Source: Pelomonas sp. Root1444
Lineage (GTDB): Bacteria; Pseudomonadota; Gammaproteobacteria; Burkholderiales; Burkholderiaceae_C
Reading direction: 5' to 3'
Assembly: GCF_001426885.1 (NCBI RefSeq)
Contig: NZ_LMFP01000026.1
Location: 52,339-116,338 of the forward strand
DNA: 64,000 nt
Part shown: positions 1-8,600 of the stretch, in pieces
How positions within the stretch are numbered: the stretch's first letter is position 1
Layout: each line of letters begins with the position of its first letter
Translations under genes and position numbers: made by a program
The notes under the pieces: model-generated
Told to the model about the DNA's origin: nothing
The model's database searches: none
The model's input: the letters and a program-made list of their open reading frames with translations, nothing else

Positions 1-654
1 GCGGCCAAGGGCGCCAAGCGTCCGTACTCGCAGCTGCGCGCGGTGCTGCTGCCGCTGCAGCGCATCTCGGTCAGCCTAAGCAAGCCGGCCAAGGCCGATG
101 GCGGCGAGGTGCAGACGCTGCGCAGCGCCGAGTGGGGCGGCGGCGCCACGCTGCCCAGCGGCGCCGCGCTGTTCTCCGGCTACTACCTCAACGAGCTGCT
201 GCTCAAGCTGCTGGCCCGCCACGACCCGCACCCGCAGCTCTTCGACGCCTACGCCGATGCGCTGGCGCACCTGGCCGAGGGCGATGCCGCGCTGCGCGCC
301 TTCGAGATCAAGCTGCTGGCCGAACTCGGGCTGCTGCCCGACCTCAGCGTCGTCACGCCCACGCAGACGCCCATCGAGCCGGCGCGGCGGTATCAGCTCT
401 CGCCCGAATCCGGCCTGATCCCGCCCACGGGCGACGCCCACCTGCCCGGCAGCCTGCTCATCCAGCTGCAGGCGGCCCTGCTGCATGGCAGCCCGGCCGC
501 GCTGCGCCAGGCCTGCGCGGCCGAGCTGCCGGCGCTGAAGACGACGCTGCGCGGGCTGCTGCACTACCACCTGGGCCACCAGTCGCTGCGCACCCGCTCG
601 CTGATGGTCGAAGTGCAGCAGTTGCTGGACGGCGCTAGGGTCAGCCGCAGCTAG
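1..654 (+). CDS. recO: DNA repair protein RecO, 3' part
   Basis: The reading frame is open from base 1, so the N-terminal OB-fold is cut off by the window edge and only the C-terminal part is present. The visible part is the helical RecO C-terminal domain, with the characteristic run GYYLNELLLKLL followed by a helical repeat and a C-terminal tail. RecO works with RecF and RecR to load RecA onto SSB-coated single-stranded DNA in recombinational gap repair. The recO-pdxJ-acpS order is common in proteobacteria and supports the call, although two extra genes separate recO from pdxJ here. The stop codon lies inside a short gctaggg repeat. Confidence 0.9.
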   Translation, partial: AAKGAKRPYSQLRAVLLPLQRISVSLSKPAKADGGEVQTLRSAEWGGGATLPSGAALFSGYYLNELLLKLLARHDPHPQLFDAYADALAHLAEGDAALRAFEIKLLAELGLLPDLSVVTPTQTPIEPARRYQLSPESGLIPPTGDAHLPGSLLIQLQAALLHGSPAALRQACAAELPALKTTLRGLLHYHLGHQSLRTRSLMVEVQQLLDGARVSRS

Positions 655-684
655 GGTCGCGCCGGGGCTAGGGGCAGACGCAGC
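634..684. repeat. Three short direct repeats at the recO stop
   Basis: The heptamer gctaggg occurs at 634, 650 and 667, so the copies are 16 and 17 bases apart. The longer similarity between the first copy (634-650) and the third (667-683) is gctagggtcagccgcag against gctaggggcagacgcag. The recO stop codon is inside the second copy. The role is unknown. It could be the scar of the insertion that placed the next two genes here, or simple slippage. Confidence 0.5.
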
Positions 685-777
685 TTTCGGCGCGGCCGGT
701 CGCTGCGAAGAATGTGCGCACGAGCTGGTGCTGCATGGCAGCCCCGGTGCCTTGCAGTCCAAACGAAAGCGCCTCCC

Positions 778-2226
778 ATGCCGCCCAATACCGTCGACAC
801 CGCCGTCAAGGACATCCGCCATCACATGGAGACGGGGTGGTTCAACCCCGTCACCAACGACGACATCAAGAGCGTCAAGTCCATCCTGTCCAACCTCGAC
901 GCGGCAGACAGCCGCGCGGTGATCGGCAAGCTCGGCGCGGACGAGCTGCGCAAGATCGCCGACGAGATGAACGACGACGCGTGGTTCGGCAATGGCGGGC
1001 TGAGCCATGGCGAGCGCCGCGACTTCTTCAACGAGATGGCGCGCGACCTGGGTGGCGCCGAACTGGCCAGGCTGTCGCAGGCCTTTGACCGCACGACCGG
1101 CCGCCAGACCTCGCGCGACCGCCTGCTGGCCGACGACAACATCACCGCGCTGGCCGCCGCCGTCGGCCAGCACGGCAGCAACCAGACCAAGCTCGACTTC
1201 ATCGGCCAGCTGGCCGGCGCGTCCACCGACCAGACCGCCATCGACACGATGCACGAGTCGCGCCTGCACGACCCGCAGGCCCGCGCGATCGCCGAGGTGA
1301 TCGGCAGCATGGAGAACAGCCCCGCCACCGCGCAGCAGGCGCTGCAGAGCCTGCAGCCCGATCAGCGCCTGGCGGTGCTGAAGGCGGCAGCCAACGAGAC
1401 CCTCCTCGTCGGCGGCGCCATGGGCGGCGTCGGCGCGGTGCGCACCGACACGGCGGCGCTCGAGCAACTGCTGAAGGTTGCCAGCCGCATCGGCGATGCC
1501 GACACCAAGGCGCGCGTCTTCGCCGACGCCGCCTCGGTGATGACCGACCTGGCCAGCCGCGGCCGCGGCGACGCGGCCGAGAGCGTGCGGCGCAGCATGG
1601 GCCAGCTCGTTCTCAGCGACACCAACGGCGTGATGCGCGAGCTGGCCGCCAACCGCGAGACCGCCAACGGCTCGGCGCTGGCGTCCTACGCCAAGGCCTC
1701 GCTGAATGCCAAGGACTTCGACGCCCTCGGCGAGATCCAGGCGCAGATCTCATTGGGCAACGGCAAGAACGAGGATCCGGCCGCCCGCTTCGAGGCCCAG
1801 GTGCAGGCGCCCGGCGGCGGCCAGCGCTACGTCAACGCGGAGACCGCCGGCTACTTCGCCGGCGCGGTGAGCGCGGCCGTCAAGAGCATCACGACGGACG
1901 CCAAGGAGCAGGGCGACCTGATCAACGCGACGCTGAAGAGCGTGCTGACCATCGTCGACAAGACCGCCGGCCGCGCCCATCCCGGCGTGGGCATCGCCGC
2001 CTCGGTGCTGAAGGAGTGGACGCAGTTCGGCGTCAAGGCGGCCATGGATGCGAAGATCAGCGCTCAGGTCAGTGCCGACGACAAGCTGTTCTGGGCCTTG
2101 GTGCCGAGCGTCGCCACGCGTCAGCTGCCGAACGGCCTGCCGGACCTGGAGCAGGCCGCCAGCAGTGGCGCCGGCTCGGCCTTCAACGGCACCTGGATCG
2201 TCACCCGCGAACATGCCAAGCCATGA
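778..2226 (+). CDS. Unknown helical protein, no signal peptide (possible effector)
   Basis: I do not recognise a family for this 482-residue protein. It has no N-terminal signal sequence and reads as almost wholly alpha-helical, with repeated short helix pairs rich in Ala, Asp and Leu (residues about 20-300). A small Gly-rich hydrophobic patch, LLVGGAMGGVGAV, lies near residue 210, and there is another weakly hydrophobic stretch near residues 385-420. The ATG at 778 is chosen because the frame upstream has Trp/Arg/Pro-rich, non-coding-like composition; the ribosome site is weak. The next gene overlaps by 14 bases and encodes an exported protein. A leaderless large protein paired with a small exported partner resembles secretion-system effector/immunity pairs, but this is inference only. 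The pair interrupts the usual recO-pdxJ neighbourhood. Confidence 0.7.
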   Translation: MPPNTVDTAVKDIRHHMETGWFNPVTNDDIKSVKSILSNLDAADSRAVIGKLGADELRKIADEMNDDAWFGNGGLSHGERRDFFNEMARDLGGAELARLSQAFDRTTGRQTSRDRLLADDNITALAAAVGQHGSNQTKLDFIGQLAGASTDQTAIDTMHESRLHDPQARAIAEVIGSMENSPATAQQALQSLQPDQRLAVLKAAANETLLVGGAMGGVGAVRTDTAALEQLLKVASRIGDADTKARVFADAASVMTDLASRGRGDAAESVRRSMGQLVLSDTNGVMRELAANRETANGSALASYAKASLNAKDFDALGEIQAQISLGNGKNEDPAARFEAQVQAPGGGQRYVNAETAGYFAGAVSAAVKSITTDAKEQGDLINATLKSVLTIVDKTAGRAHPGVGIAASVLKEWTQFGVKAAMDAKISAQVSADDKLFWALVPSVATRQLPNGLPDLEQAASSGAGSAFNGTWIVTREHAKP

Positions 2227-2728
2227 ACGACAAATCCTTGCAGACCCGGCTCGCCGCGCGCGGTTGCGCACCAGCCTCTGGCTCGCCGCGGGTCTGGCCA
2301 TGAGCAGCGCCGTCGTGGACGCCGCACCCGCCGTCGCCTTGCCCGCCCCGCCGGCCGGCGCCGTCGCGGTGGACTGGGACCATTTCGGCGAGCCGTCGCT
2401 GTCCGCCGCGCGGCGTGCCAACGTGGCGGCCAGCCGCGAGTTGCTGCTGCCGGCCGCCGGCGTGAACGTGGCGGTGGACACCCAGCTCTACCGCCTGCCC
2501 GGCGATGCCCCCTGGGAGCGGGTGCTGGGCCATTACCAGCAGAGGACGACGCCTGGTTGGAGGCCCGCGGCCGGCCCCGCCCGGGTGGACCCCGGCAACC
2601 CGGCCCGGCAGCAGCGCTTCATCGCGGCAGGCGACCCCGCGCAGCGCTTCGCCATCGTGTGGCTGCCGCCCGTCGGCGAGGTGCGCGATGGCCTGCTGAT
2701 GGTGCTGCGCACGGCCTCGGCGCGCTGA
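2213..2728 (+). CDS. Small exported protein of unknown function (possible immunity partner)
   Basis: This 171-residue protein starts with a basic region (RRARLRTS), a hydrophobic core (LWLAAGLAMSSAVV) and a likely signal peptidase site near DAAPA, so it should be periplasmic. The mature part carries a YRLPGDAPWERVLGHYQQ segment and ends in a hydrophobic strand, WLPPVGEVRDGLLMVLRT. No known family is recognised. The ATG at 2213 lies inside the end of the preceding gene, overlapping it by 14 bases in another frame, which implies translational coupling and a shared function. The start is supported because only this ATG places the signal peptide at the N-terminus. It may be a periplasmic immunity or chaperone partner of the preceding protein; that is a guess from layout. 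Confidence 0.65.
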   Translation: MPSHERQILADPARRARLRTSLWLAAGLAMSSAVVDAAPAVALPAPPAGAVAVDWDHFGEPSLSAARRANVAASRELLLPAAGVNVAVDTQLYRLPGDAPWERVLGHYQQRTTPGWRPAAGPARVDPGNPARQQRFIAAGDPAQRFAIVWLPPVGEVRDGLLMVLRTASAR

Positions 2729-2847
2729 AAAGCCGCTTCGTCGCAGCCGCCGGGCCAGGTGCCGACGGCTTTACCGTGCCCGGCGAGGCGGCGGTTCCCG
2801 CTCCACTACCATCCGGGCTACCCGCCGCCCCCGCCGCTGCTTCCAGG

Positions 2848-3615
2848 ATGAACCCTTTCGCTCCCTCCAGTGTCCGTTGCGCCTTGTCGGTCAACGTCAA
2901 CAAGGTCGCGCTGCTGCGCAACACCCGCCACCTCGGCATTCCCAGCGTGCTGCGTGCGGCCGAGCAATGCCTGCTGGCCGGGGCGCATGGCATCACGGTG
3001 CACCCGCGGCCCGATGCGCGCCACATCCGCACGGGCGACGTGGACGACCTCGCCGCCTTCCTGAAGGACTGGCCCCAGGCCGAGTTCAACATCGAGGGCA
3101 ACCCGACGCAGAACCTGATGGATTTCGTGCGCCGCCACCGGCCGCACCAGGTCACCTTCGTGCCCGACTCGGAGGAGCAGTTCACCTCCGACCATGGCTG
3201 GACGCTGCCGGCCGATGCCGAGCGGCTGCGCCCGCTGATCCGCGAAGCCCAGGACCTCGGGGTGCGCGTCAGCCTGTTCATGGACCCGAACCCGGCGGCC
3301 ATGGCGGCCGTGGCCGAACTGGGCGCCGACCGCATCGAGCTCTACACCGAGACCTTCGCCAGCGCCTTCGGCACGCCGGCAGGCGACGCGGTGCTGGCCG
3401 GCTTCACCGCCACGGCCGCGGCGGCACTGAAGGTGGGGCTGGGCATCAACGCCGGGCATGACCTGAACCGCGACAACCTGACTGCCTTCCTGCGCGCAGT
3501 GCCGGGCGTGCAGGAGGTGTCGATCGGCCATGCGCTGATCGCAGACGCGCTGGAGCTCGGCTATGCCGAGACCGTGCGCGCCTACCTGCGTGCCATCGCC
3601 GCGGCCGACGCGTGA
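2848..3615 (+). CDS. pdxJ: Pyridoxine 5'-phosphate synthase PdxJ
   Basis: PdxJ condenses 3-amino-2-oxopropyl phosphate with 1-deoxy-xylulose 5-phosphate, the ring-closing step of DXP-dependent vitamin B6 synthesis in the cytoplasm. The 255-residue product has the family length. It begins with the typical [15 protein letters not shown] strand and shows the active-site run HPRPDARHI at residues 52-60, the FNIEGNPT strand, and the late [11 protein letters not shown] and [13 protein letters not shown] segments that bind phosphate. The ATG at 2848 begins this conserved region with only a short N-terminal lead. The gene lies 119 bases after the unknown exported gene and 85 bases before acpS, the usual partner. 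Confidence 0.95.
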   Translation: MNPFAPSSVRCALSVNVNKVALLRNTRHLGIPSVLRAAEQCLLAGAHGITVHPRPDARHIRTGDVDDLAAFLKDWPQAEFNIEGNPTQNLMDFVRRHRPHQVTFVPDSEEQFTSDHGWTLPADAERLRPLIREAQDLGVRVSLFMDPNPAAMAAVAELGADRIELYTETFASAFGTPAGDAVLAGFTATAAAALKVGLGINAGHDLNRDNLTAFLRAVPGVQEVSIGHALIADALELGYAETVRAYLRAIAAADA

Positions 3616-3700
3616 TGCAGGCCGCCGCGCCGGGCCGCCCCACGCGAGGCCCGTCCCTCGTGGAGGGCCGCCCGCCGTACGCTGCAGGCAGGGTGCCGGC

Positions 3701-4096
3701 ATGATCTACGGCATCGGCACCGACGTCTGCGACATCCGCCGCATCCGCGCGACGCTGGCCCGCCGCGGCGAGCGCTTTGCCGAGAAGGTGCTGGGCCCGC
3801 ACGAGCTGGCCGTGTTCCGCGAACGCCGCGCCAAGGTCGAGGCGCGTGGCGAGGCCTATCTGGCCACCCGCTTCGCCGCCAAGGAGGCTTTCTCCAAGGC
3901 CATCGGCCTGGGGCTGCGCATGCCCATGACCTGGCGCGCCATGGAGGTCGTCAAGGCACCCAGCGGCAAGCCGGAGATCGCCTTGCACGGCGAGCTCGCC
4001 GCCTGGTTCGCCGCGCGCGGCCTGCGCGCGCATGTGACCGTCAGCGACGAGCAGGACTACGCCGCCGCCTTCGTCGTCGTCGAGACGACCGCCTAA
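3701..4096 (+). CDS. acpS: Holo-[acyl-carrier-protein] synthase AcpS
   Basis: AcpS transfers the 4'-phosphopantetheine arm of coenzyme A to apo-acyl carrier protein, activating fatty acid synthesis. The protein is 131 residues, normal for the family. The N-terminal [15 protein letters not shown] contains the Mg-binding Asp8, and [11 protein letters not shown] carries Glu62 of the second signature. The ATG at 3701 is the only start giving the canonical N-terminus. It is downstream of pdxJ as in many proteobacteria. Its stop overlaps tail to tail by four bases with the convergent next gene. Confidence 0.95.
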   Translation: MIYGIGTDVCDIRRIRATLARRGERFAEKVLGPHELAVFRERRAKVEARGEAYLATRFAAKEAFSKAIGLGLRMPMTWRAMEVVKAPSGKPEIALHGELAAWFAARGLRAHVTVSDEQDYAAAFVVVETTA

Positions 4097-5781
4097 AACG
4101 CCCGCGGCTGGAACAGCAGCCGCTCGGCCAGCTCGCGGCGCGCCGGCGGCTGCGCGGCCAGGCGGTCCAGCATCGCGATGACGGGCTCGCAGGCCGGCCC
4201 GGTCGCCGCGCCGTCGGGCGCATCCGCCCACAGCCGCGACAGCATGCCCAGCGCGGCGCCCCCGACCGAGCGGTTCAGTACCTCGATCTCGATGGACGTC
4301 GCCGGCTTGGGCAGCCAGCGCGGCGGCGGGGCGATGGCGGCGTCCAGCAGCCACTGGCTTTCGCGGATCTGCAGGCCGATCGGCAGCTGCCGGCGCACGT
4401 CGAGGCGGCCGTCCAGCAGGTCGCGGCAGGCCGGGCGGGTGCCCCCGGGCGTCGCCTGCAGGGCGCGCAGCTGGTCGGCGACGAGCTGCACATAACGCCG
4501 CCGCGAGGCGGCATCGCTGCGGGCGATCAGCGCCGGCATCTGGCGCGCCAACGGCGACAGCGCGGCGGCTTGCACGTCCTCGTCGGGGGCGCCGGCCTGG
4601 CGTGCGTCCCACATGCGCTTGGCCACGGCATCGATAGTGCCGGCGCTGTGCTGCTCCAGCGCGTCCCACACCGGATGGATGCGCAGCGCGTCGTCGAAGT
4701 CGGGCAGGCCCGACTTGCCCACCGGCGGCAGCGCAATGGCCAGCGTCTGCGGCATCGGCGCGATCAGCGCGTGGGCGAGCAAGTCCTCGCGCGGGGCGAA
4801 CCAGATGCTGCGCGACGGCGTGTCCAGCGTCTTGTCGATCAGCGGCTGCGGCAGCCCAAGCTCGCGGTAGGTGGCCTCCAGCTGCTGATTGGCCAGCTCT
4901 TCGAAGACCGGGTTGTAGGTGCCGGTGGACGCGCGGTGAAAGCCCAGCCGCGCGCCCGGCGTCAGCTGCCGCGGCCGGCCGGCCAGGAACACGACGGTGC
5001 AGGCGCTGGCGCAGTCGCCAACCGCGCGCACCTCATGCCCGCGCGGCTTCAGCGCCGCGGCCATCAGCTCGGCCTCGTGCAGCCGGCCACCGGGCGACAC
5101 CAGCTCGATGCGGCGCAACCCGCGCGCGGCCTCGCTGTCCAGCAGGTCGCGCATGCGGGTGGCGTCGCCCATGCCGATGGTGCCGTCCAGCCGCAGGCTG
5201 CGGCCATCCGGTGAAAGGCTGAACTTGGCGTGGCCGATGGGGTCGATGCCGCGCGCCATCTGCCAATAGCCGCCCAGGCTGGGCAACACGCCGAACAGCA
5301 CGGACACCAGCAGCTGCAGCGCACCCAGCGCCAGCGTGATGTACGCCAGGTAGCCCCACAGCCGCGAGCCGTTCTCGCGCAGGTAGTGGCCGGCCGAGCG
5401 CCAGGCGCCCACGATGCACCAGACGTCCAGCCCCAGCAGCAGCGGCAGGACGAGCAGCAGCGCGATGGCGCTGACCTGCAGCGAATCGCCCTTGACGCTG
5501 ATCCAGCTCATCAGCCCGGTCAGCGCCATGGCCAGCGGCATCGCGACCAGCAGGTTGTTGACCCAGTAGGCGCGCACCAGGCTCATCTCGCCATGCCAGT
5601 GGCGTGCGAAGTAGCCGCGCTGCGACGGCTCCGGCACGCGCGGCCGCCGCGGCGCAGGCGCGGCCCGGCGCGGATGGGCGGCGGGCTGCTGCCAGGAGGC
5701 TGGCGCCGCCGGGGCGGCGGGCCTGTCTGCCGACTGCGTGGGGTCGCTCGTCGGGCCGGGTTGTCGGCGCGGGTCGTTCAT
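4093..5781 (-). CDS. Membrane protein with periplasmic ClpP/crotonase-like protease domain
   Basis: The 562-residue protein has a Pro/Ala/Arg-rich cytoplasmic N-terminus (residues 1-55) and then at least three predicted membrane helices (about residues 72-175). The following soluble domain resembles the COG3904-type ClpP fold: the strand [15 protein letters not shown], the turn [14 protein letters not shown] with a serine in the position of the ClpP nucleophile, and LGFHRAS, which could supply the histidine. Beyond about residue 330 the protein is helical and unrecognised. Proteolysis is inferred from these motifs, not shown. The gene is convergent with acpS and lies 28 bases downstream of another minus-strand envelope gene. 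Confidence 0.7.
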   Translation of the reverse strand: MNDPRRQPGPTSDPTQSADRPAAPAAPASWQQPAAHPRRAAPAPRRPRVPEPSQRGYFARHWHGEMSLVRAYWVNNLLVAMPLAMALTGLMSWISVKGDSLQVSAIALLLVLPLLLGLDVWCIVGAWRSAGHYLRENGSRLWGYLAYITLALGALQLLVSVLFGVLPSLGGYWQMARGIDPIGHAKFSLSPDGRSLRLDGTIGMGDATRMRDLLDSEAARGLRRIELVSPGGRLHEAELMAAALKPRGHEVRAVGDCASACTVVFLAGRPRQLTPGARLGFHRASTGTYNPVFEELANQQLEATYRELGLPQPLIDKTLDTPSRSIWFAPREDLLAHALIAPMPQTLAIALPPVGKSGLPDFDDALRIHPVWDALEQHSAGTIDAVAKRMWDARQAGAPDEDVQAAALSPLARQMPALIARSDAASRRRYVQLVADQLRALQATPGGTRPACRDLLDGRLDVRRQLPIGLQIRESQWLLDAAIAPPPRWLPKPATSIEIEVLNRSVGGAALGMLSRLWADAPDGAATGPACEPVIAMLDRLAAQPPARRELAERLLFQPRAF

Positions 5782-5809
5782 CGTGGGCTCCCTGTCCCGG
5801 CCAGCGTCT

Positions 5810-6829
5810 TCAGTTCTTCTTCGTGGCCGCAGCCTTGGCCGGTGCCGGTTTGGCCAGCGACTGGCCCTTGGCGCGCACGTCCATGTCCATGTCCATGTGC
5901 ATCAGGCTGCTGTCGGGCATCTTCATCGTCATGGTCATGGTCATCTTGAGATGGCTGGCCAGCGGCAGGCGGTCGGCCAGGCGCAGCGAGCTGGTGCCCT
6001 GGCCGCGGCCGGCCATGGCGACGTTCATGACGCGCGGCGCCGCATCGGCAGCCGGCGCTGACGCGGCCTCGCCGGCGGGGGCGGACGCGGCCTGCGGCGG
6101 CAGCGGGGCATTGACGTCCATCGTCATGTCCATGCCGAGGTCGAAGTGGGCCGTGCCACGGTCCACGCGCGCCAGCGTGTAGCGCAGCTTGCTCTGCAAC
6201 GAGCCCGCACCGCCGGGCATGGGGATGGGCAGCGCCAGGGTCATCGGCACGTCCACGCTTTCGCCGACTTTGAGCGGCTGCTGCGCCAGCGTCTTGTAGA
6301 GCTGCAGCGCCTCGCCGATCATGGCGTTGCCCTGGGCGCGCATGGCGTCGTTCAGCTCCGGCGCGCCTTGCACGTTCTGGATCTCGAAGGCGAAATCCTT
6401 GGGGTTGAAGCGGGCGATGAAGTTCAGGTCCTGGACCTTGCCGGGCAGTGGCGAGACCTTGCCGCCCACGTCGATCTGGCCGCCCTTGCTGCCGGTCGTC
6501 ATGGTCAGCGGCAGCCAGCCGTCGGCATCGGGCTGGCCCACCTTCATGGTTTGATCCATCTGCAGCTTCATCTTCATCGGCCCCATGCTGGCGAAGTGCT
6601 CGGTCGCCTGGGCAATCTTGGCGCGCTGCTCGTCCGTCGCGTCGGGTGCGGCCTCGACGCGCATCTTGATGACGGCCTGGATGTCGATGAGCTGGCGCTG
6701 GTGCTGGCCGGCGCGGGGCGCGGTGTCGAAGGCCACGGCGGCGGGCGCGGCCGGGGCGGCGCTGGCGCCGAAACTCAGGCCGATCAGTGCGCCGGCCAGG
6801 GCCGGGTGGAACAGGGAAGCAAGGGTCAC
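5810..6829 (-). CDS. Secreted protein of unknown function with Met-rich repeats
   Basis: The protein is 339 residues with a signal peptide ending near GASAAPA. The mature part appears beta-rich (alternating hydrophobic strands such as MKMKLQMDQTMKV and VDVPMTLALPIPMP), with an Ala/Pro linker near residues 245-270. Two Met-alternating strands lie near the C-terminus, MTMTMTMKMP and MHMDMDMDV, encoded by tandem 6-base DNA repeats. A basic Ala/Lys tail ends the protein. I do not recognise the family; outer-membrane association or a lipid- or metal-binding role are possible but unsupported. It probably shares a transcript with the downstream ClpP-like membrane protein 28 bases away. Confidence 0.65.
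   Translation of the reverse strand: MTLASLFHPALAGALIGLSFGASAAPAAPAAVAFDTAPRAGQHQRQLIDIQAVIKMRVEAAPDATDEQRAKIAQATEHFASMGPMKMKLQMDQTMKVGQPDADGWLPLTMTTGSKGGQIDVGGKVSPLPGKVQDLNFIARFNPKDFAFEIQNVQGAPELNDAMRAQGNAMIGEALQLYKTLAQQPLKVGESVDVPMTLALPIPMPGGAGSLQSKLRYTLARVDRGTAHFDLGMDMTMDVNAPLPPQAASAPAGEAASAPAADAAPRVMNVAMAGRGQGTSSLRLADRLPLASHLKMTMTMTMKMPDSSLMHMDMDMDVRAKGQSLAKPAPAKAAATKKN
5878..5946. repeat. Tandem 6-base repeats inside the Met-rich gene
   Basis: Two clusters of hexamer repeats are visible on the plus strand: tccatg units at about 5880-5900 and tcatgg units at about 5927-5945. They encode the alternating Met-Asp and Met-Thr strands of the minus-strand gene. Because the unit is six bases, copy-number change would keep the frame and add or remove dipeptides. 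Confidence 0.6.
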
Positions 6830-6973
6830 GAAGGCCTCTCCAAATGCAGGACTGCCGCCGGTCGGCGGCCGGGCAGCATCCTAGGGCGGCGGGCGAGGTT
6901 ACGGCGCGCGCACAGACGCGGTAATTTCAACGTCCGTGCAATAGGTCTGCCCGGCGCCGCCGCGTGCACGGGT

Positions 6974-8512
6974 TCAATCGCGGTAGTTGTTCAGCAATGG
7001 GTAGCGCCGCGCCACCAGCGCGAACAGCGCCGCGGCCACCAGCGCGAAGCCGGCGAAGAAAAACATCAGGCAGGCGGTCTCGCTGTAGCCGCTGGACTTG
7101 ACGGCCGCCAGCGCCCCCGGGCTCTTGATGCTGACGTTGGACAGCAGCACCCACAGATTGCCGACCGTCACCGACAGGCTCCAGAAGCTCATGATGGTGC
7201 CCTTCATCGACATCGGCGCCTGGCTGTACGCGAACTCCAGCCCCGTGGCCGACACCAGCACCTCGCCCAGCGTCAGCAGCGCATAGGGCAGCACCTGCCA
7301 GACGATGCTGACCGTCGCCCCTTCGTCCAGCCACAGCTGCAGCACGCCGGCGGCGATCCACGCGAAGCCTGCCAGCGCGATGCCCGCGCCCATGCGCCGC
7401 AGCGCCGTGACCTTCAGGCCCATGCGCTCCAGCGCCGGGTAGAGCACCAGGTTGTTGAAGGGGATGAGCAGCATCACCAGCAGCGGGTTCAGCGCCTGCA
7501 TCATGGACGACTGGAACCACGCGGGCTTGCTCATCTGGTCGGCCTGCAGCACCCAGGTCGAGGCCTTCTGGTCGAACAGGGACCAGAACGGCGTGACCAG
7601 CGCGAACAGCACCAGCACGCGCAGCACCGCTCGCACGCCGTCGACGGCTTCGTCCGGATGCACGCCGCGGGCGCGGTCCAGCTGCAGCGAGGCGCCGATG
7701 CCGCCGAAGCCCATCACCAGCACCAGCGCCAGGCAGACCGCGGCCACGAAACCTAGGCTGCCCATCTGGCCCAGGCTGTACGCCGCCAGCAGCACGCCCA
7801 GCGCCGCGACGGTCATGCCGAGGCCGCCGCTCTTCAGCGCCGTCCACACCACCCACATGAAGCTGTGCGGGTTGGCGCCGCGCGGCGGCTGGTGGACGTA
7901 TTTCTTGCGGCCGCTCCACAAGATCAACGTGGCCAGGGCCATCAGCACGCCGGGCAGGCCGAAGGCGACGCTGGCGCCGAAGTGCTTCAGCACGACCGGC
8001 ATCAGCAGCGACGCGAAGAAGCTGCCGAAGTTGATGATCCAGTAGAAGGCGTCGTAAACCTTCTGCGCGAGCGACCGGTTGCCCTTGTCGAACTGGTCGC
8101 CGACGAAGCTGGTGACCAGCGGCTTGATGCCGCCGGAGCCCAGCGAGATCAGGAACAGGCCGAAGTAGAAGCCCTTGATGCTGTCCTCGAAGATCGCGAG
8201 ACACGCGTGACCCGCGCAGTAGACGAGGCTGAGCCAGAAGATGGTCGGGTACTTGCCGAAGAAGCGGTCGGCCAGCCAGCCGCCCAGCAGCGGGAAGAAA
8301 TAGACGCCGATGACGAAGGTGTGGAACACCTCCTTGGCCTCGGCCTTGCGCAAGTCCTCGGGGATGGCCAGCAGCAGGCTGGTCATCAGGAACACCGTCA
8401 GGATGTTGCGCATGCCGTAGAAGCTGAAGCGCTCGCATCCTTCGTTGCCGATGATGTAGGGAATCTGCGGCGGCATCTTGGCCGCGGTGGCGGCGTGCGG
8501 AGAGGTCGTCAT
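6974..8512 (-). CDS. POT-family proton-dependent oligopeptide transporter
   Basis: The 512-residue inner-membrane protein belongs to the PTR2/POT branch of the major facilitator superfamily, which imports di- and tripeptides with protons. The family signature is seen at residues 24-33 as ExxERFxFYG. A second family stretch, LFLISLGSGGIKPLVTSFVGDQF, lies near residue 120-140. About 12-14 membrane helices can be read, including the paired insertion typical of bacterial members. Similarity is to the DtpA/YdgR type; the exact substrate range cannot be told. It is followed upstream by the rne terminator, so it is probably transcribed from its own promoter. Confidence 0.9.
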   Translation of the reverse strand: MTTSPHAATAAKMPPQIPYIIGNEGCERFSFYGMRNILTVFLMTSLLLAIPEDLRKAEAKEVFHTFVIGVYFFPLLGGWLADRFFGKYPTIFWLSLVYCAGHACLAIFEDSIKGFYFGLFLISLGSGGIKPLVTSFVGDQFDKGNRSLAQKVYDAFYWIINFGSFFASLLMPVVLKHFGASVAFGLPGVLMALATLILWSGRKKYVHQPPRGANPHSFMWVVWTALKSGGLGMTVAALGVLLAAYSLGQMGSLGFVAAVCLALVLVMGFGGIGASLQLDRARGVHPDEAVDGVRAVLRVLVLFALVTPFWSLFDQKASTWVLQADQMSKPAWFQSSMMQALNPLLVMLLIPFNNLVLYPALERMGLKVTALRRMGAGIALAGFAWIAAGVLQLWLDEGATVSIVWQVLPYALLTLGEVLVSATGLEFAYSQAPMSMKGTIMSFWSLSVTVGNLWVLLSNVSIKSPGALAAVKSSGYSETACLMFFFAGFALVAAALFALVARRYPLLNNYRD

Positions 8513-8545
8513 GGGGCCTCGAGGGTGTTGAGGGGGCTAAGAGAA

Positions 8546-8575
8546 AACGCCGCGCGGCTTGTGGCCGGCGGCGTT
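8546..8575 (-). terminator. Rho-independent terminator of rne
   Basis: The arms aacgccgc (8546-8553) and gcggcgtt (8568-8575) pair perfectly, and inside them cggc (8555-8558) pairs with gccg (8564-8567). On the minus strand the stem is followed by a T-rich run (plus-strand gagaaaa at 8541-8547). It lies about 25 bases beyond the rne stop and before the transporter start, so it should end the rne transcript. Confidence 0.8.
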
Positions 8576-8600
8576 CGTAGGGCAGGTCAGGAGAAGGTGA

